A stretch of 64,000 nucleotides of DNA from contig NZ_JABGCJ010000007.1 of NCBI RefSeq assembly GCF_019799965.1, positions 230,169-294,168 of the forward strand. Direction: 5' to 3'. A program made the translations under genes and the position numbers. Below are positions 15,740-23,083 of the stretch, in pieces. Position 1 is the first letter of the stretch. Each line of letters opens with the position of its first letter. Origin of the DNA: Modestobacter italicus (GTDB lineage Bacteria > Actinomycetota > Actinomycetes > Mycobacteriales > Geodermatophilaceae). The notes beneath the pieces are model-generated. The model saw only the letters and a program-made list of their open reading frames with translations, was not told the origin of the DNA and did not search any database.

Positions 15740-17196
15740 GCCCTCTCCCGATCGACGTCTCCCCGGACCCGATGCCCGGGACCACCTCCTGGCGACAGAC
15801 CCGGACGGCGCTCGTCGCGACGGTGCTGGCACGCACCGTGCTGGGCGCCCTGGTGCTGCTGGTCCTGGTCACGGTGCTGCCGGCCGTCGCCGGCTGGCAG
15901 TCCACCGTGGTGCTCTCCGGCTCGATGGTGCCGGGCGTGCAGCCCGGTGACGTCGCGGTGGTGCGGCCGGTGGACACCGACAGGCTGCAGCCTGGGCAGG
16001 TGCTCCTGGTCGACGACCCGGACCTGCCCGGCGCCCTGCGGCTGCACCGGCTGGTGGCGATCGAGGACGGCGGCCTGCGCCTGCAGGGCGATGCCAACCC
16101 TCAGCCGGACGGTTCCCTGGTGAGCCCGTCGGCCGTGCACGGGGTGGGGACCCTCCGCCTCCCCGGCCTCGGGCTGCCGGTCCTCTGGGCCGCTGAGGGG
16201 CGCTGGCTGCCGGTGGCCGGGACGGCGTTCGGCCTGGCCGGCCTGATCGGGCTCGCGGTGCTGCACCGGAGCTCGTCGGCCGCTCCGGCCGGCGGCCCCG
16301 CCGACCCGACCCAGCGGACCGGCGCGGACACCCCACCGCGGCGGCGTCCGATGAGCCGGCGAGTGCGTCGGGCAGCTCGCGGCGGCCTGGCCTTGGGCGC
16401 CGTCGGTCTGCTGGTGACCGGGCTGCCCGGGACCTCGGGCGCGGTGTTCACGGCCAGCACCGCCAACCACGTCAACACCTTCAGTGTCGAGCGGCCCCCC
16501 ACCTGTACGTCGGTCGCCTCCGCTGCACCCGGGTACTTCGGCTTCCAGGAGGCCGGCGGGACCGTCGCCCGCAACAGCGGGACTGCCGGCAGCTACGTCA
16601 ACGGCACCTACAGCGGCGGGCCGACGCCGGTCACCTCCGGGCCGCCGAAGTGCGCCCCCGACGGCACCCGGGCGATGCGCTTCGACGGCGTCGACGACCA
16701 GATGTACACGTCCTACGCGATGGCCGACCCGCAGACGTTCACGGTGCAGCTGTGGTTCGCCACCACTGCCTGGAACGGGGGGAAGCTGATCGGCTTCGGC
16801 ACCGGTGCCAACGGCAGTGCGTCCGGTCAGCACGACCGGCACGTGTACATGACCAACTCCGGCAAGCTCACCTTCGGTGTCTACAGCGGCGCGGTCGAGA
16901 CGGTGACCACCGAGCGGTCGTACAACGACGGGGCCTGGCACCTGATGACGGCGACCTTCTCACCCACCACCGGCCTCCGGCTCTACGTGGACGGCGTGCT
17001 GCAGAAGGAGCGCAGGTCGACGACGAGCGCGGAGCCGTACACCGGGTACTGGCGGGTCGGCTACGACACGATCAGCGCCTCCTGGCCGGCCGAGCCGCGC
17101 AGTGACCACTTCGCCGGCTCGATCGCGCACGTCAGCCTCTACCTGTCCGTCCTCACGCCCGACGAGGTCGCCCGGCAGTACGCCGTCGGCGGCTGA
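15736..17196 (+). CDS. SipW-type signal peptidase I fused to a secreted LamG-like domain
   Basis: 486 aa in one uninterrupted frame. Residues ~30-50 are a membrane anchor. SGSMVPGVQPGD carries the catalytic Ser63. LRLHRLV (His104) replaces Lys as in ER/SipW-type S26B peptidases, and LQGDANPQPD supplies the Asp. A second anchor lies near 158-178. From residue 206 a second N-terminus-like segment appears: MSRRVRRAARGG, a hydrophobic run, then GAVFTASTANHVNTFSV (SipW-type cleavage context). A LamG/concanavalin-like domain follows (MRFDGVDDQMYTS, FTVQLWFAT, LRLYVDGVLQKE, GSIAHVSLYL) to the end. Either a natural enzyme-substrate fusion or two genes whose separating stop was lost; ATG 16351 could be an internal start. 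Confidence 0.75.
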   Translation: MSPLPIDVSPDPMPGTTSWRQTRTALVATVLARTVLGALVLLVLVTVLPAVAGWQSTVVLSGSMVPGVQPGDVAVVRPVDTDRLQPGQVLLVDDPDLPGALRLHRLVAIEDGGLRLQGDANPQPDGSLVSPSAVHGVGTLRLPGLGLPVLWAAEGRWLPVAGTAFGLAGLIGLAVLHRSSSAAPAGGPADPTQRTGADTPPRRRPMSRRVRRAARGGLALGAVGLLVTGLPGTSGAVFTASTANHVNTFSVERPPTCTSVASAAPGYFGFQEAGGTVARNSGTAGSYVNGTYSGGPTPVTSGPPKCAPDGTRAMRFDGVDDQMYTSYAMADPQTFTVQLWFATTAWNGGKLIGFGTGANGSASGQHDRHVYMTNSGKLTFGVYSGAVETVTTERSYNDGAWHLMTATFSPTTGLRLYVDGVLQKERRSTTSAEPYTGYWRVGYDTISASWPAEPRSDHFAGSIAHVSLYLSVLTPDEVARQYAVGG

Positions 17197-17208
17197 GCTC
17201 CGGGCCCG

Positions 17209-18978
17209 TCAGTCGCTGCCGGTGAGCGACTGAGCCGGCAGCCAGTCGGCGTCGAGCAGCTCGGCGATCTGCTGCAGGCCGGCGGTGTCGCCCCCGGCGG
17301 TCGAGCCGGTGACCGCCAACCGCTCCACCATCACCCGGGCGACGTCCTCCTCCACCGTGTCCTGGGCGAACGCCACCCGCCACGGCGAGACCTGGTGGTC
17401 GCGGTGCGTGCGGCCGGTGACCTGCCGGGCGGCGATGCCGGAGAACCTCGGCTGGTGGAACAGCCCCACCCGCGGCGTCGTCGACGCAGTGCGCCCACCG
17501 GGCAGCACCTCACCGGCGTGCAGGCTGATCGAGGCGGTCACGGTGAACACGCACACCGGCGCCTCGCCGGTCTGGAAGCGCAGCCGCTCGGCCTCCACGT
17601 CGAAGCGGTCCCGGCCGTAGATCGAGGCGACCGCCACCCCGCCGTCCAGCAGGGCCTCGCGGATCGGGTCGGCGGCGGTCTCGACGAACTCGACGGAGAC
17701 CGCCACCTGCCGGTCGGCCTCCACCTGGGCCCTGACCCAGTCGACCGTGGCCTGCGCGCGGATCAGGCCGGCCTTCTGCCGGAACCGCAACAGCGCGGCC
17801 CGGCCGCGGGCGGTCTCCCGCTTGCGGCGGGCCAGCTGCATCTCCGCCCGGAACTCCGACCACTCGGCCTCGTACTGCGCCCGCTCGGCCGGGGTCAGCT
17901 CTACGGGCGTGCCGGTGACCGACACCGGCCCCCAGGGCGCGGGGCGGTGCAGCGTGGCCGGCGGGTCGGTGTCGGCCAGCCAGCTGCGCAGCCGGGCCAG
18001 GTCGGCCCGTCGCTCCTCGGCGTCCTCGGTCCAGCTCCAGCCGTACCGGGCACGTTCCACGTGGAACCCGTGCGCGGCCAGCCGGCTGGGCAGGTCGGCC
18101 CAGTCCTTCAGCGGCTCGCCGTGCACGGCGGCGAAGTGCGGGGCGAGGTAGGGCAGCTCCAGCGGGGTGTGTGCCGGGGTCGCGGTGGCCAGCAGCACGT
18201 AGGGCGCGTCCTTGACCCGGCCGGCGCCGGAGACCGCCTTCCAGTGCTTCCAGCGCTGGGTCGTGGTGTGCCGCACCATGTGCGCCTCGTCGGCGATCAC
18301 CACGTCGAACCGCGCGCCGGTCGCCTTGGTCAGCCCGGCCACCTTGCCCAGCCGGTCCCAGGTCGTGACGCACCAGCGCAGGCCACTGTCGTCGAACGCC
18401 GCGATCGAGCGGGCCCAGTGCGGCACGGTGATGGCGGCCGGCCGGTCGGCGACGACCAGCACGGTGCGCACCGGGCGCTGCTGGTCCGCCCGGCGCGCGG
18501 CGATCTGGCCGACCGCCAGGACGGCGGTGCCGGTCTTGCCCACCCCCGGGTCGTCGCCGAGCAGGAACATCCGCCCGCCCGCGGCTTCGTGCGCGGCGAT
18601 GACCGCCGACCCGGTCAGCTGCTCGGCCCGCGGCGTCATCGGCCGGACGGCGGGGAGGGGGCGCGGCTCGGCGTTCAGCTCGTCCTCGACGAAGCGCTCG
18701 AAGCCGTACGGCGGCGGGTCGTACGGAACCAGGGCGGCGGGCAGCTCCCGGCCGACGTACACGTGCGCCGACAGCCCGGCGTGCCAGCTGGCCCCCGGCG
18801 CCGGGGCGCGGAACGGCACGGCGAGCACCCAGACCCGCTCCCCCGGTCCGGCCTGCGGCAGCTCGGCGGCCGCCTTCGGGGCCCTGCGGGGTGCGGCCTT
18901 CCGCGGGGCGGCCTTCCGAGTCGTCGTGGTCGTGCTCCTGCGGGTCGAACTGGTGGAGCGCCGGCGGCGTCCGGGCAC
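17209..18978 (-). CDS. SNF2-like superfamily 2 helicase/ATPase
   Basis: 589 aa. After a 40-residue basic Thr/Arg/Lys tail, helicase motifs appear: Walker A DDPGVGKTGTAVL, DEAH box IADEAHMV, motif III LLATATPAH, and C-lobe motifs FTVTASISLHAGE and RQVTGRTHRD. AGGAGGTCC is a perfect ribosome-binding site before GTG 18978. This is a compact single-protein SNF2-type ATPase. No nuclease or methylase partner is adjacent, so a defence role is not supported. Partner and substrate unknown. A parS-like palindrome lies in the coding sequence (FHVER). Confidence 0.8.
   Translation of the reverse strand: MPGRRRRSTSSTRRSTTTTTRKAAPRKAAPRRAPKAAAELPQAGPGERVWVLAVPFRAPAPGASWHAGLSAHVYVGRELPAALVPYDPPPYGFERFVEDELNAEPRPLPAVRPMTPRAEQLTGSAVIAAHEAAGGRMFLLGDDPGVGKTGTAVLAVGQIAARRADQQRPVRTVLVVADRPAAITVPHWARSIAAFDDSGLRWCVTTWDRLGKVAGLTKATGARFDVVIADEAHMVRHTTTQRWKHWKAVSGAGRVKDAPYVLLATATPAHTPLELPYLAPHFAAVHGEPLKDWADLPSRLAAHGFHVERARYGWSWTEDAEERRADLARLRSWLADTDPPATLHRPAPWGPVSVTGTPVELTPAERAQYEAEWSEFRAEMQLARRKRETARGRAALLRFRQKAGLIRAQATVDWVRAQVEADRQVAVSVEFVETAADPIREALLDGGVAVASIYGRDRFDVEAERLRFQTGEAPVCVFTVTASISLHAGEVLPGGRTASTTPRVGLFHQPRFSGIAARQVTGRTHRDHQVSPWRVAFAQDTVEEDVARVMVERLAVTGSTAGGDTAGLQQIAELLDADWLPAQSLTGSD
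18054..18067. other. parS-like palindrome
   Basis: GTTCCACGTGGAAC is a perfect 14-bp palindrome fitting GTTNCACGTGNAAC, the ParB-binding core. It lies within the SNF2-like gene, where it encodes part of FHVER. Confidence 0.65.
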
Positions 18979-19073
18979 GAGGGACCTCCTGGGGCGGCCG
19001 TCGGGGTGCCCCGACGCTAACCGCGGGGACCGACGGTCGAGGGGAGCGACATCGGGTCTGGTGGGATGAGGGC

Positions 19074-19916
19074 ATGACCGACGCGATCCGGCTGGCGGCC
19101 CGCACGCTCGGCACCACCGGGCCCCGGGTGGTGTTCGTGCACGGCCTGTTCGGTCAGGGCCGGAACTGGACGACGATCGCGAAGGCGCTCGCCGAGGACG
19201 GGCACCGGGTGACCCTGCTCGACCTGCCCAACCACGGGCACTCGCCGTGGACCGACCGGGTCGACTACGGCGACATGGCCGAGTTCGTCGCCGCCGAGCT
19301 GGCCCTGCTCGGCGACCCGGTGACCCTGGTCGGGCACTCGATGGGCGGCAAGGTGGCGATGCAGCTCGCGCTGCGCCGGCCCGAGCTGCTGCGTGCCCTC
19401 GTCGTCGTCGACATCGCCCCGACCGACTACCCCGAGACCGGCGGCCGCACCGACGACCCCGACGAGGAGGCCTCCCCCTTCGCCGCGTTCATCGCCGCCA
19501 TGCAGGCGATGGACCTCGACGCGCTGGAGACCCGCGAGGACGCCGACCAGGCGCTGCGCCAGGCCGTGCCCAGCACGATGGTGCGGTCGTTCCTGCTGCA
19601 GAGCCTGGTCCGGGACGGCGTCGGGGCCGGTCAGGGCTGGCGGTGGCGGCTGAACCTGGAGACGCTGGCCCGCGACCTCGGCGAACTGCGCCGCTTCCCC
19701 GACCCGCCGGCCGGGGCCACCTTCGACGGCCCGGTGCTGTGGATCGCCGGGGCGAACTCGACCTACGTGCTGGAGGAGGACCGGCCACGGATGGACGAGC
19801 TGTTCCCCACCACCCGGCTGGTGCGGGTGAAGAACGCCGGGCACTGGGTGCACTCCGAGCAGCCCGAGGTCTTCCTGGAGACGGTGCGCCGGTTCCTGGC
19901 GCAGGTGGAGGGATGA
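19074..19916 (+). CDS. Alpha/beta hydrolase
   Basis: 280 aa. Oxyanion region VVFVHGLFGQGRNW, nucleophile elbow VGHSMGGK (catalytic Ser), and the late His in KNAGHWVHSEQP. The fold resembles YbfF-type esterases. ATG 19074 follows GGGATGAGGG. Its stop overlaps the start of the bluB-cobT gene (ATGA), so it is cotranscribed with lower-ligand cobamide genes, but a direct role there is only suggested by position. Confidence 0.85.
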   Translation: MTDAIRLAARTLGTTGPRVVFVHGLFGQGRNWTTIAKALAEDGHRVTLLDLPNHGHSPWTDRVDYGDMAEFVAAELALLGDPVTLVGHSMGGKVAMQLALRRPELLRALVVVDIAPTDYPETGGRTDDPDEEASPFAAFIAAMQAMDLDALETREDADQALRQAVPSTMVRSFLLQSLVRDGVGAGQGWRWRLNLETLARDLGELRRFPDPPAGATFDGPVLWIAGANSTYVLEEDRPRMDELFPTTRLVRVKNAGHWVHSEQPEVFLETVRRFLAQVEG

Positions 19917-21637
19917 CCTGGCCCCGGCCGGTGCCGCTGATCGGCGACGGCACCGCGGCGTCCGAACGGGCCGCCGACCCCACCGGCTGGGCGCTGCCGG
20001 CCGACGACCGGGCCGGGCTGTACCGGACGATCGAGGCCCGGCGGGACATCCGCCGGTACCGCCCCGACCCGGTGCCCGACGAGGTGCTCACCCGGGTGCT
20101 CACCGCCGCCCACCAGGCCCCGTCGGTGGGGCACAGCCAGCCGTGGCGGTTCGTCGTGGTCACCGACGCCGGGGTGCGGGACACCGCCGCCGTGCTCACC
20201 GACCGCGAGCGGCTGCGCCAGGCCGCCCAGCTGGAGCCGGACGCCGCAGCCCGGCTGCTGGACCTGCAGCTGGCCGGCGTCCGGGAGGCACCGCTGGGCG
20301 TCGTCGTCTGCTGCGACCGGCGGACGCCGGCGGCCGGGGTGCTGGGCCGGGCCACCTTCCCCGACGCCGACCTGTGGAGCTGCGCCGCCGCGATCCAGAA
20401 CCTGTGGCTGGCCGCCCGTGCGGAGGGCCTGGGTCTGGGCTGGGTGACGTTGTTCCGCCCCGACGAGCTGGCTGACCTCCTCGGGCTGCCCGACGGCGTG
20501 GTCACCCTGGGCTGGCTGTGCCTCGGCTGGCCGGACGAGCGGCCACCCGCGCCCGGCCTGGAGCGGGCCGCGTGGTCGCGCCGGCAGCCACTGGCTGACG
20601 TCGTCCTCACGGACCGCTGGCCGGCCGGGGACGTCGCCGCGCCCCCGTCCCGGCTGCGCGCGCCGGGGCCCGCGGCCGTGGTCGGTGCCCGGGACGCCGC
20701 CGACCGGCTGCTCACCCCGCCCGGGTCGCTGGGGCTGCTCGACCGCGCGGTCGACCGCGCGGTCGCGCTGGGGCGCGGCGAACTGACCGGTGGCGTCCTG
20801 GTGCTGGCCGCCGCCGACCACCCGGTCGCCGCCCGCGGCGTGTCGGCGTACCCGGTGTCCACCACCCGGGACGTCGTCACGGCGGCGGTCGCCGGGGAGG
20901 CGCTGGGGGCGACGGCCGCCCGGTCGGCCGGGCTGGACGTCGTCGTGGTGGACGCCGGGGTCGTCGGGCCGCCGGTGCCCGGCGCGGTGCCGGCGCGTGC
21001 CGCGGGCGAGCGCGGTGACCTGGTGGACGCCGCCGCGCTCACTCCCGCCGACACGGAGCAACTGGTCGCCGCCGGTCGCCGGCTGGGTGCCGAGCACGGC
21101 GCCGCCACCGGGCTGGTGGCGCTCGGGGAGGTCGGCGTCGGGAACACCACCGTCGCCGCTGCGCTGGCCGCCGCGTTGTTGCACGTGGAACCGGACCTCG
21201 TCACCGGCCTGGGCGCCGGGGTGGACGCGGCGATGCTGGATCGCAAGCGCGCGGTGGTGGCCGCGGCGCTCGGGCGGGCCGGCAGCGGCCTCGACCCGAT
21301 GCGCGCACTCGGCGAGCTGGGCGGTCCCGAGTTCGCGGTGCTCGCCGGGGTGGCGCTCGGCGCGGCCGAGGCCGGGGCGGTCGTGGTCGTGGACGGGTTC
21401 GCCACCTCGGTGGCCGCGCTGGTCGCCGTCGGCCTGGAGCCGGCGGTGCAGTCGTCGCTGGTCGCCGGGCAGCGCAGCCGGGAGCGGGGCCACGAGGCGG
21501 TGCTGCACGCGCTGGGCTGCGAGCCGCTGCTGGACCTGCGGCTGCGCGCCGGTGAGGGCGTCGGGGCGGTGCTCGCGGCCGGGCTGCTGCGGCAGGGGCT
21601 GGCGATGCGAAGGGGAACGGCGCGCGTCGACCGCTAG
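19913..21637 (+). CDS. bluB/cobT: BluB-CobT fusion: DMB synthase and DMB phosphoribosyltransferase
   Basis: 574 aa. Residues ~30-225 are BluB, the flavin-destroying enzyme making 5,6-dimethylbenzimidazole: RRDIRRYRPDPVPDEVL, AAHQAPSVGHSQPWRF and GLGLGWVTLFRPDELADLLGLP. Residues ~235-574 are CobT, which converts the base to alpha-ribazole phosphate: LTPPGSLGLLD, AAADHPVAARGVSAYP, ALGEVGVGNTTVAAAL, DGFATSVAAL and GHEAVLHALGCEPLLDLRLRAGEG. The fusion couples synthesis and activation of the cobalamin lower ligand. No cobalamin riboswitch is visible upstream. ATG start overlaps the hydrolase stop. Confidence 0.92.
   Translation: MTWPRPVPLIGDGTAASERAADPTGWALPADDRAGLYRTIEARRDIRRYRPDPVPDEVLTRVLTAAHQAPSVGHSQPWRFVVVTDAGVRDTAAVLTDRERLRQAAQLEPDAAARLLDLQLAGVREAPLGVVVCCDRRTPAAGVLGRATFPDADLWSCAAAIQNLWLAARAEGLGLGWVTLFRPDELADLLGLPDGVVTLGWLCLGWPDERPPAPGLERAAWSRRQPLADVVLTDRWPAGDVAAPPSRLRAPGPAAVVGARDAADRLLTPPGSLGLLDRAVDRAVALGRGELTGGVLVLAAADHPVAARGVSAYPVSTTRDVVTAAVAGEALGATAARSAGLDVVVVDAGVVGPPVPGAVPARAAGERGDLVDAAALTPADTEQLVAAGRRLGAEHGAATGLVALGEVGVGNTTVAAALAAALLHVEPDLVTGLGAGVDAAMLDRKRAVVAAALGRAGSGLDPMRALGELGGPEFAVLAGVALGAAEAGAVVVVDGFATSVAALVAVGLEPAVQSSLVAGQRSRERGHEAVLHALGCEPLLDLRLRAGEGVGAVLAAGLLRQGLAMRRGTARVDR
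21178..21191. other. parS-like site
   Basis: GTTGCACGTGGAAC fits GTTNCACGTGGAAC, with G at the variable fourth position. It lies inside the CobT half of the fusion gene. Confidence 0.5.
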
Positions 21638-21669
21638 GCACCGGGCAGCCGGCGGGACATCCTGGGCCG

Positions 21670-22551
21670 GTGCTGGCGGAGTCGGTGGTGCACCGTCCCC
21701 CGCCCGCGCTGCGCCCGTTCGTCGCCGAGGTGGTCGGCTACCGGCACGAGGGGCTCACCCCAGGACTGCACCGGGGGCTGCCCTCACCGCACCTCACCCT
21801 GGTGCTGACCCTGGACGAGCCACTGGTCATGGCCGCCCACCCGGACCCCGGCCAGGCCGCCAGTGCCCACGACGCGCTGGTCGGTGGGCTGCACACCGCC
21901 CCGGCGCTGATCGCCACCGGCAACCGGCAGTTCGGCGTCCAGCTGTCGCTGACCCCGCTGGGGGCCCGCGCGCTCCTCGGCATGCCCGCGGGCGCCCTGG
22001 CGTCGCTGGACGTCGAGCTCGCCGACCTGCTGGGCCCGGCGGCCGGCGAGCTGCTGGACCGGCTGCGGACCGCGGCCGACTGGCCGGGCCGGTTCGCCGC
22101 GCTCGACGCCGCGCTGCCCCGGTTGCTGCCCGACCGTCTCGCGTTCCCGGCCCCCGAGCTCACCGAGGCCTGGGCGCTGACGACCCGGGCCGCCGGCCGC
22201 CTCGGGGTCGCGGCGATCGCGGCGCGGGTCGGCTGGTCCGACCGGTACCTGCGGCAGCGGTTCACCGCCGAGTTCGGCCTGACCCCCAAGGAGGCCGCCC
22301 GGGTGGCCCGCTTCTCGGTCGCCCGGCGGCGGCTGGCCGCAGCGGTGGCCCGGGGGCGGGCACCCGACCTGGCCGTCCTCGCAGCCGCGCACGGCTACGC
22401 CGACCAGTCGCACCTGACCCGCGAGTGGCGCGCACTGGCCGGGCTGCCCCCGCGCCGCTGGCTGGCGGCCGAGCACCAGCTGCTCCGCCCGGACACCGAC
22501 GATCTGCTCCGATACGTCCAAGACGGCCGGACGCCGGTGTCGGCACCCTGA
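21670..22551 (+). CDS. AraC-family transcriptional regulator
   Basis: 293 aa from GTG 21670, with CATCCT 6 nt upstream as a weak -10. The N-terminal ~170 residues form a sensor-type domain (ALRPFVAEVVGYRHEG, QFGVQLSLTPLGARALLGMPAGAL). The C-terminal ~100 residues hold the two helix-turn-helices: LGVAAIAARVGWSDRYLRQRFTAEFGLTPKEAARVARFSVARRRL and LAAAHGYADQSHLTREWRALAGLPPRRW. Only 5 nt separate it from the VOC gene, its likely target or partner. Confidence 0.88.
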   Translation: MLAESVVHRPPPALRPFVAEVVGYRHEGLTPGLHRGLPSPHLTLVLTLDEPLVMAAHPDPGQAASAHDALVGGLHTAPALIATGNRQFGVQLSLTPLGARALLGMPAGALASLDVELADLLGPAAGELLDRLRTAADWPGRFAALDAALPRLLPDRLAFPAPELTEAWALTTRAAGRLGVAAIAARVGWSDRYLRQRFTAEFGLTPKEAARVARFSVARRRLAAAVARGRAPDLAVLAAAHGYADQSHLTREWRALAGLPPRRWLAAEHQLLRPDTDDLLRYVQDGRTPVSAP

Positions 22552-22556
22552 GCGCC

Positions 22557-22970
22557 ATGACCGACACCGCTCCCCCGCCCACCGTCTGGCCCGCCTTCCG
22601 CGCCCGGGACGCCCGCGGGGTCATCCGCTTCCTGGTCGACGTACTCGGCTTCACCGAGACGGCCGTCTACGCCGACGGCGACACCCTGGCCCACGCCCAG
22701 CTGGACTGGCCACCCGGCGGAGGCGTGATGCTCGGCTCGGTGCGCGACGTGCCCGACGACCCGTGGCCCGCGCGGCCCGGCACCGCCGCCGCCTACCTGG
22801 TCACCGACGACGCGGCCGGGGTGTACGCCCGGGTGCTCGGCGCCGGAGCCGACGTCGTCCAGCCGCTCCACGACACCGATCACGGCGGGCAGGAGTTCGC
22901 CGTTCGGGACCCGGAGGGCAACCTGTGGAGCGTCGGCACCTACCGCGGCGAACCGCGGCAGGTCAGCTGA
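22557..22970 (+). CDS. VOC/glyoxalase-fold protein
   Basis: 137 aa. Pattern FRARDARGVIRFLVDVLGFTETAVYADGDTLAHAQLDW followed by GGQEFAVRDPEGNLWSVGTY is the vicinal-oxygen-chelate fold with the terminal metal-ligand Glu-type segment. This AraC plus VOC arrangement is frequent in actinobacteria. Resistance or dioxygenase function cannot be assigned. Followed by a strong hairpin shared with the convergent helicase gene. Confidence 0.82.
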   Translation: MTDTAPPPTVWPAFRARDARGVIRFLVDVLGFTETAVYADGDTLAHAQLDWPPGGGVMLGSVRDVPDDPWPARPGTAAAYLVTDDAAGVYARVLGAGADVVQPLHDTDHGGQEFAVRDPEGNLWSVGTYRGEPRQVS

Positions 22971-23007
22971 GCGGTGCCGGTGGCTCCGGGAGGGTTGAGC
23001 CGCTCCG

Positions 23008-23047
23008 CCTGACGTGGAGCCGTGCCGTGACGCGGCTCTACGTCAGG
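23008..23047. terminator. Bidirectional hairpin terminator
   Basis: CCTGACGTGGAGCCG (23008-23022) pairs with CGGCTCTACGTCAGG (23033-23047) with one G-T wobble, and two more pairs close a 6-nt loop. It lies between convergent genes and can serve both. No U-tract. Confidence 0.7.
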
Positions 23048-23083
23048 TGACGCGGCTTGACCCGGTAGACAGCACCACCCGGC

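Noticed and set aside
17209-18978. Anti-phage defence system built on the SNF2-like helicase
   Set aside because: No nuclease, methylase, protease or other defence partner is adjacent, and base composition is like the neighbours.
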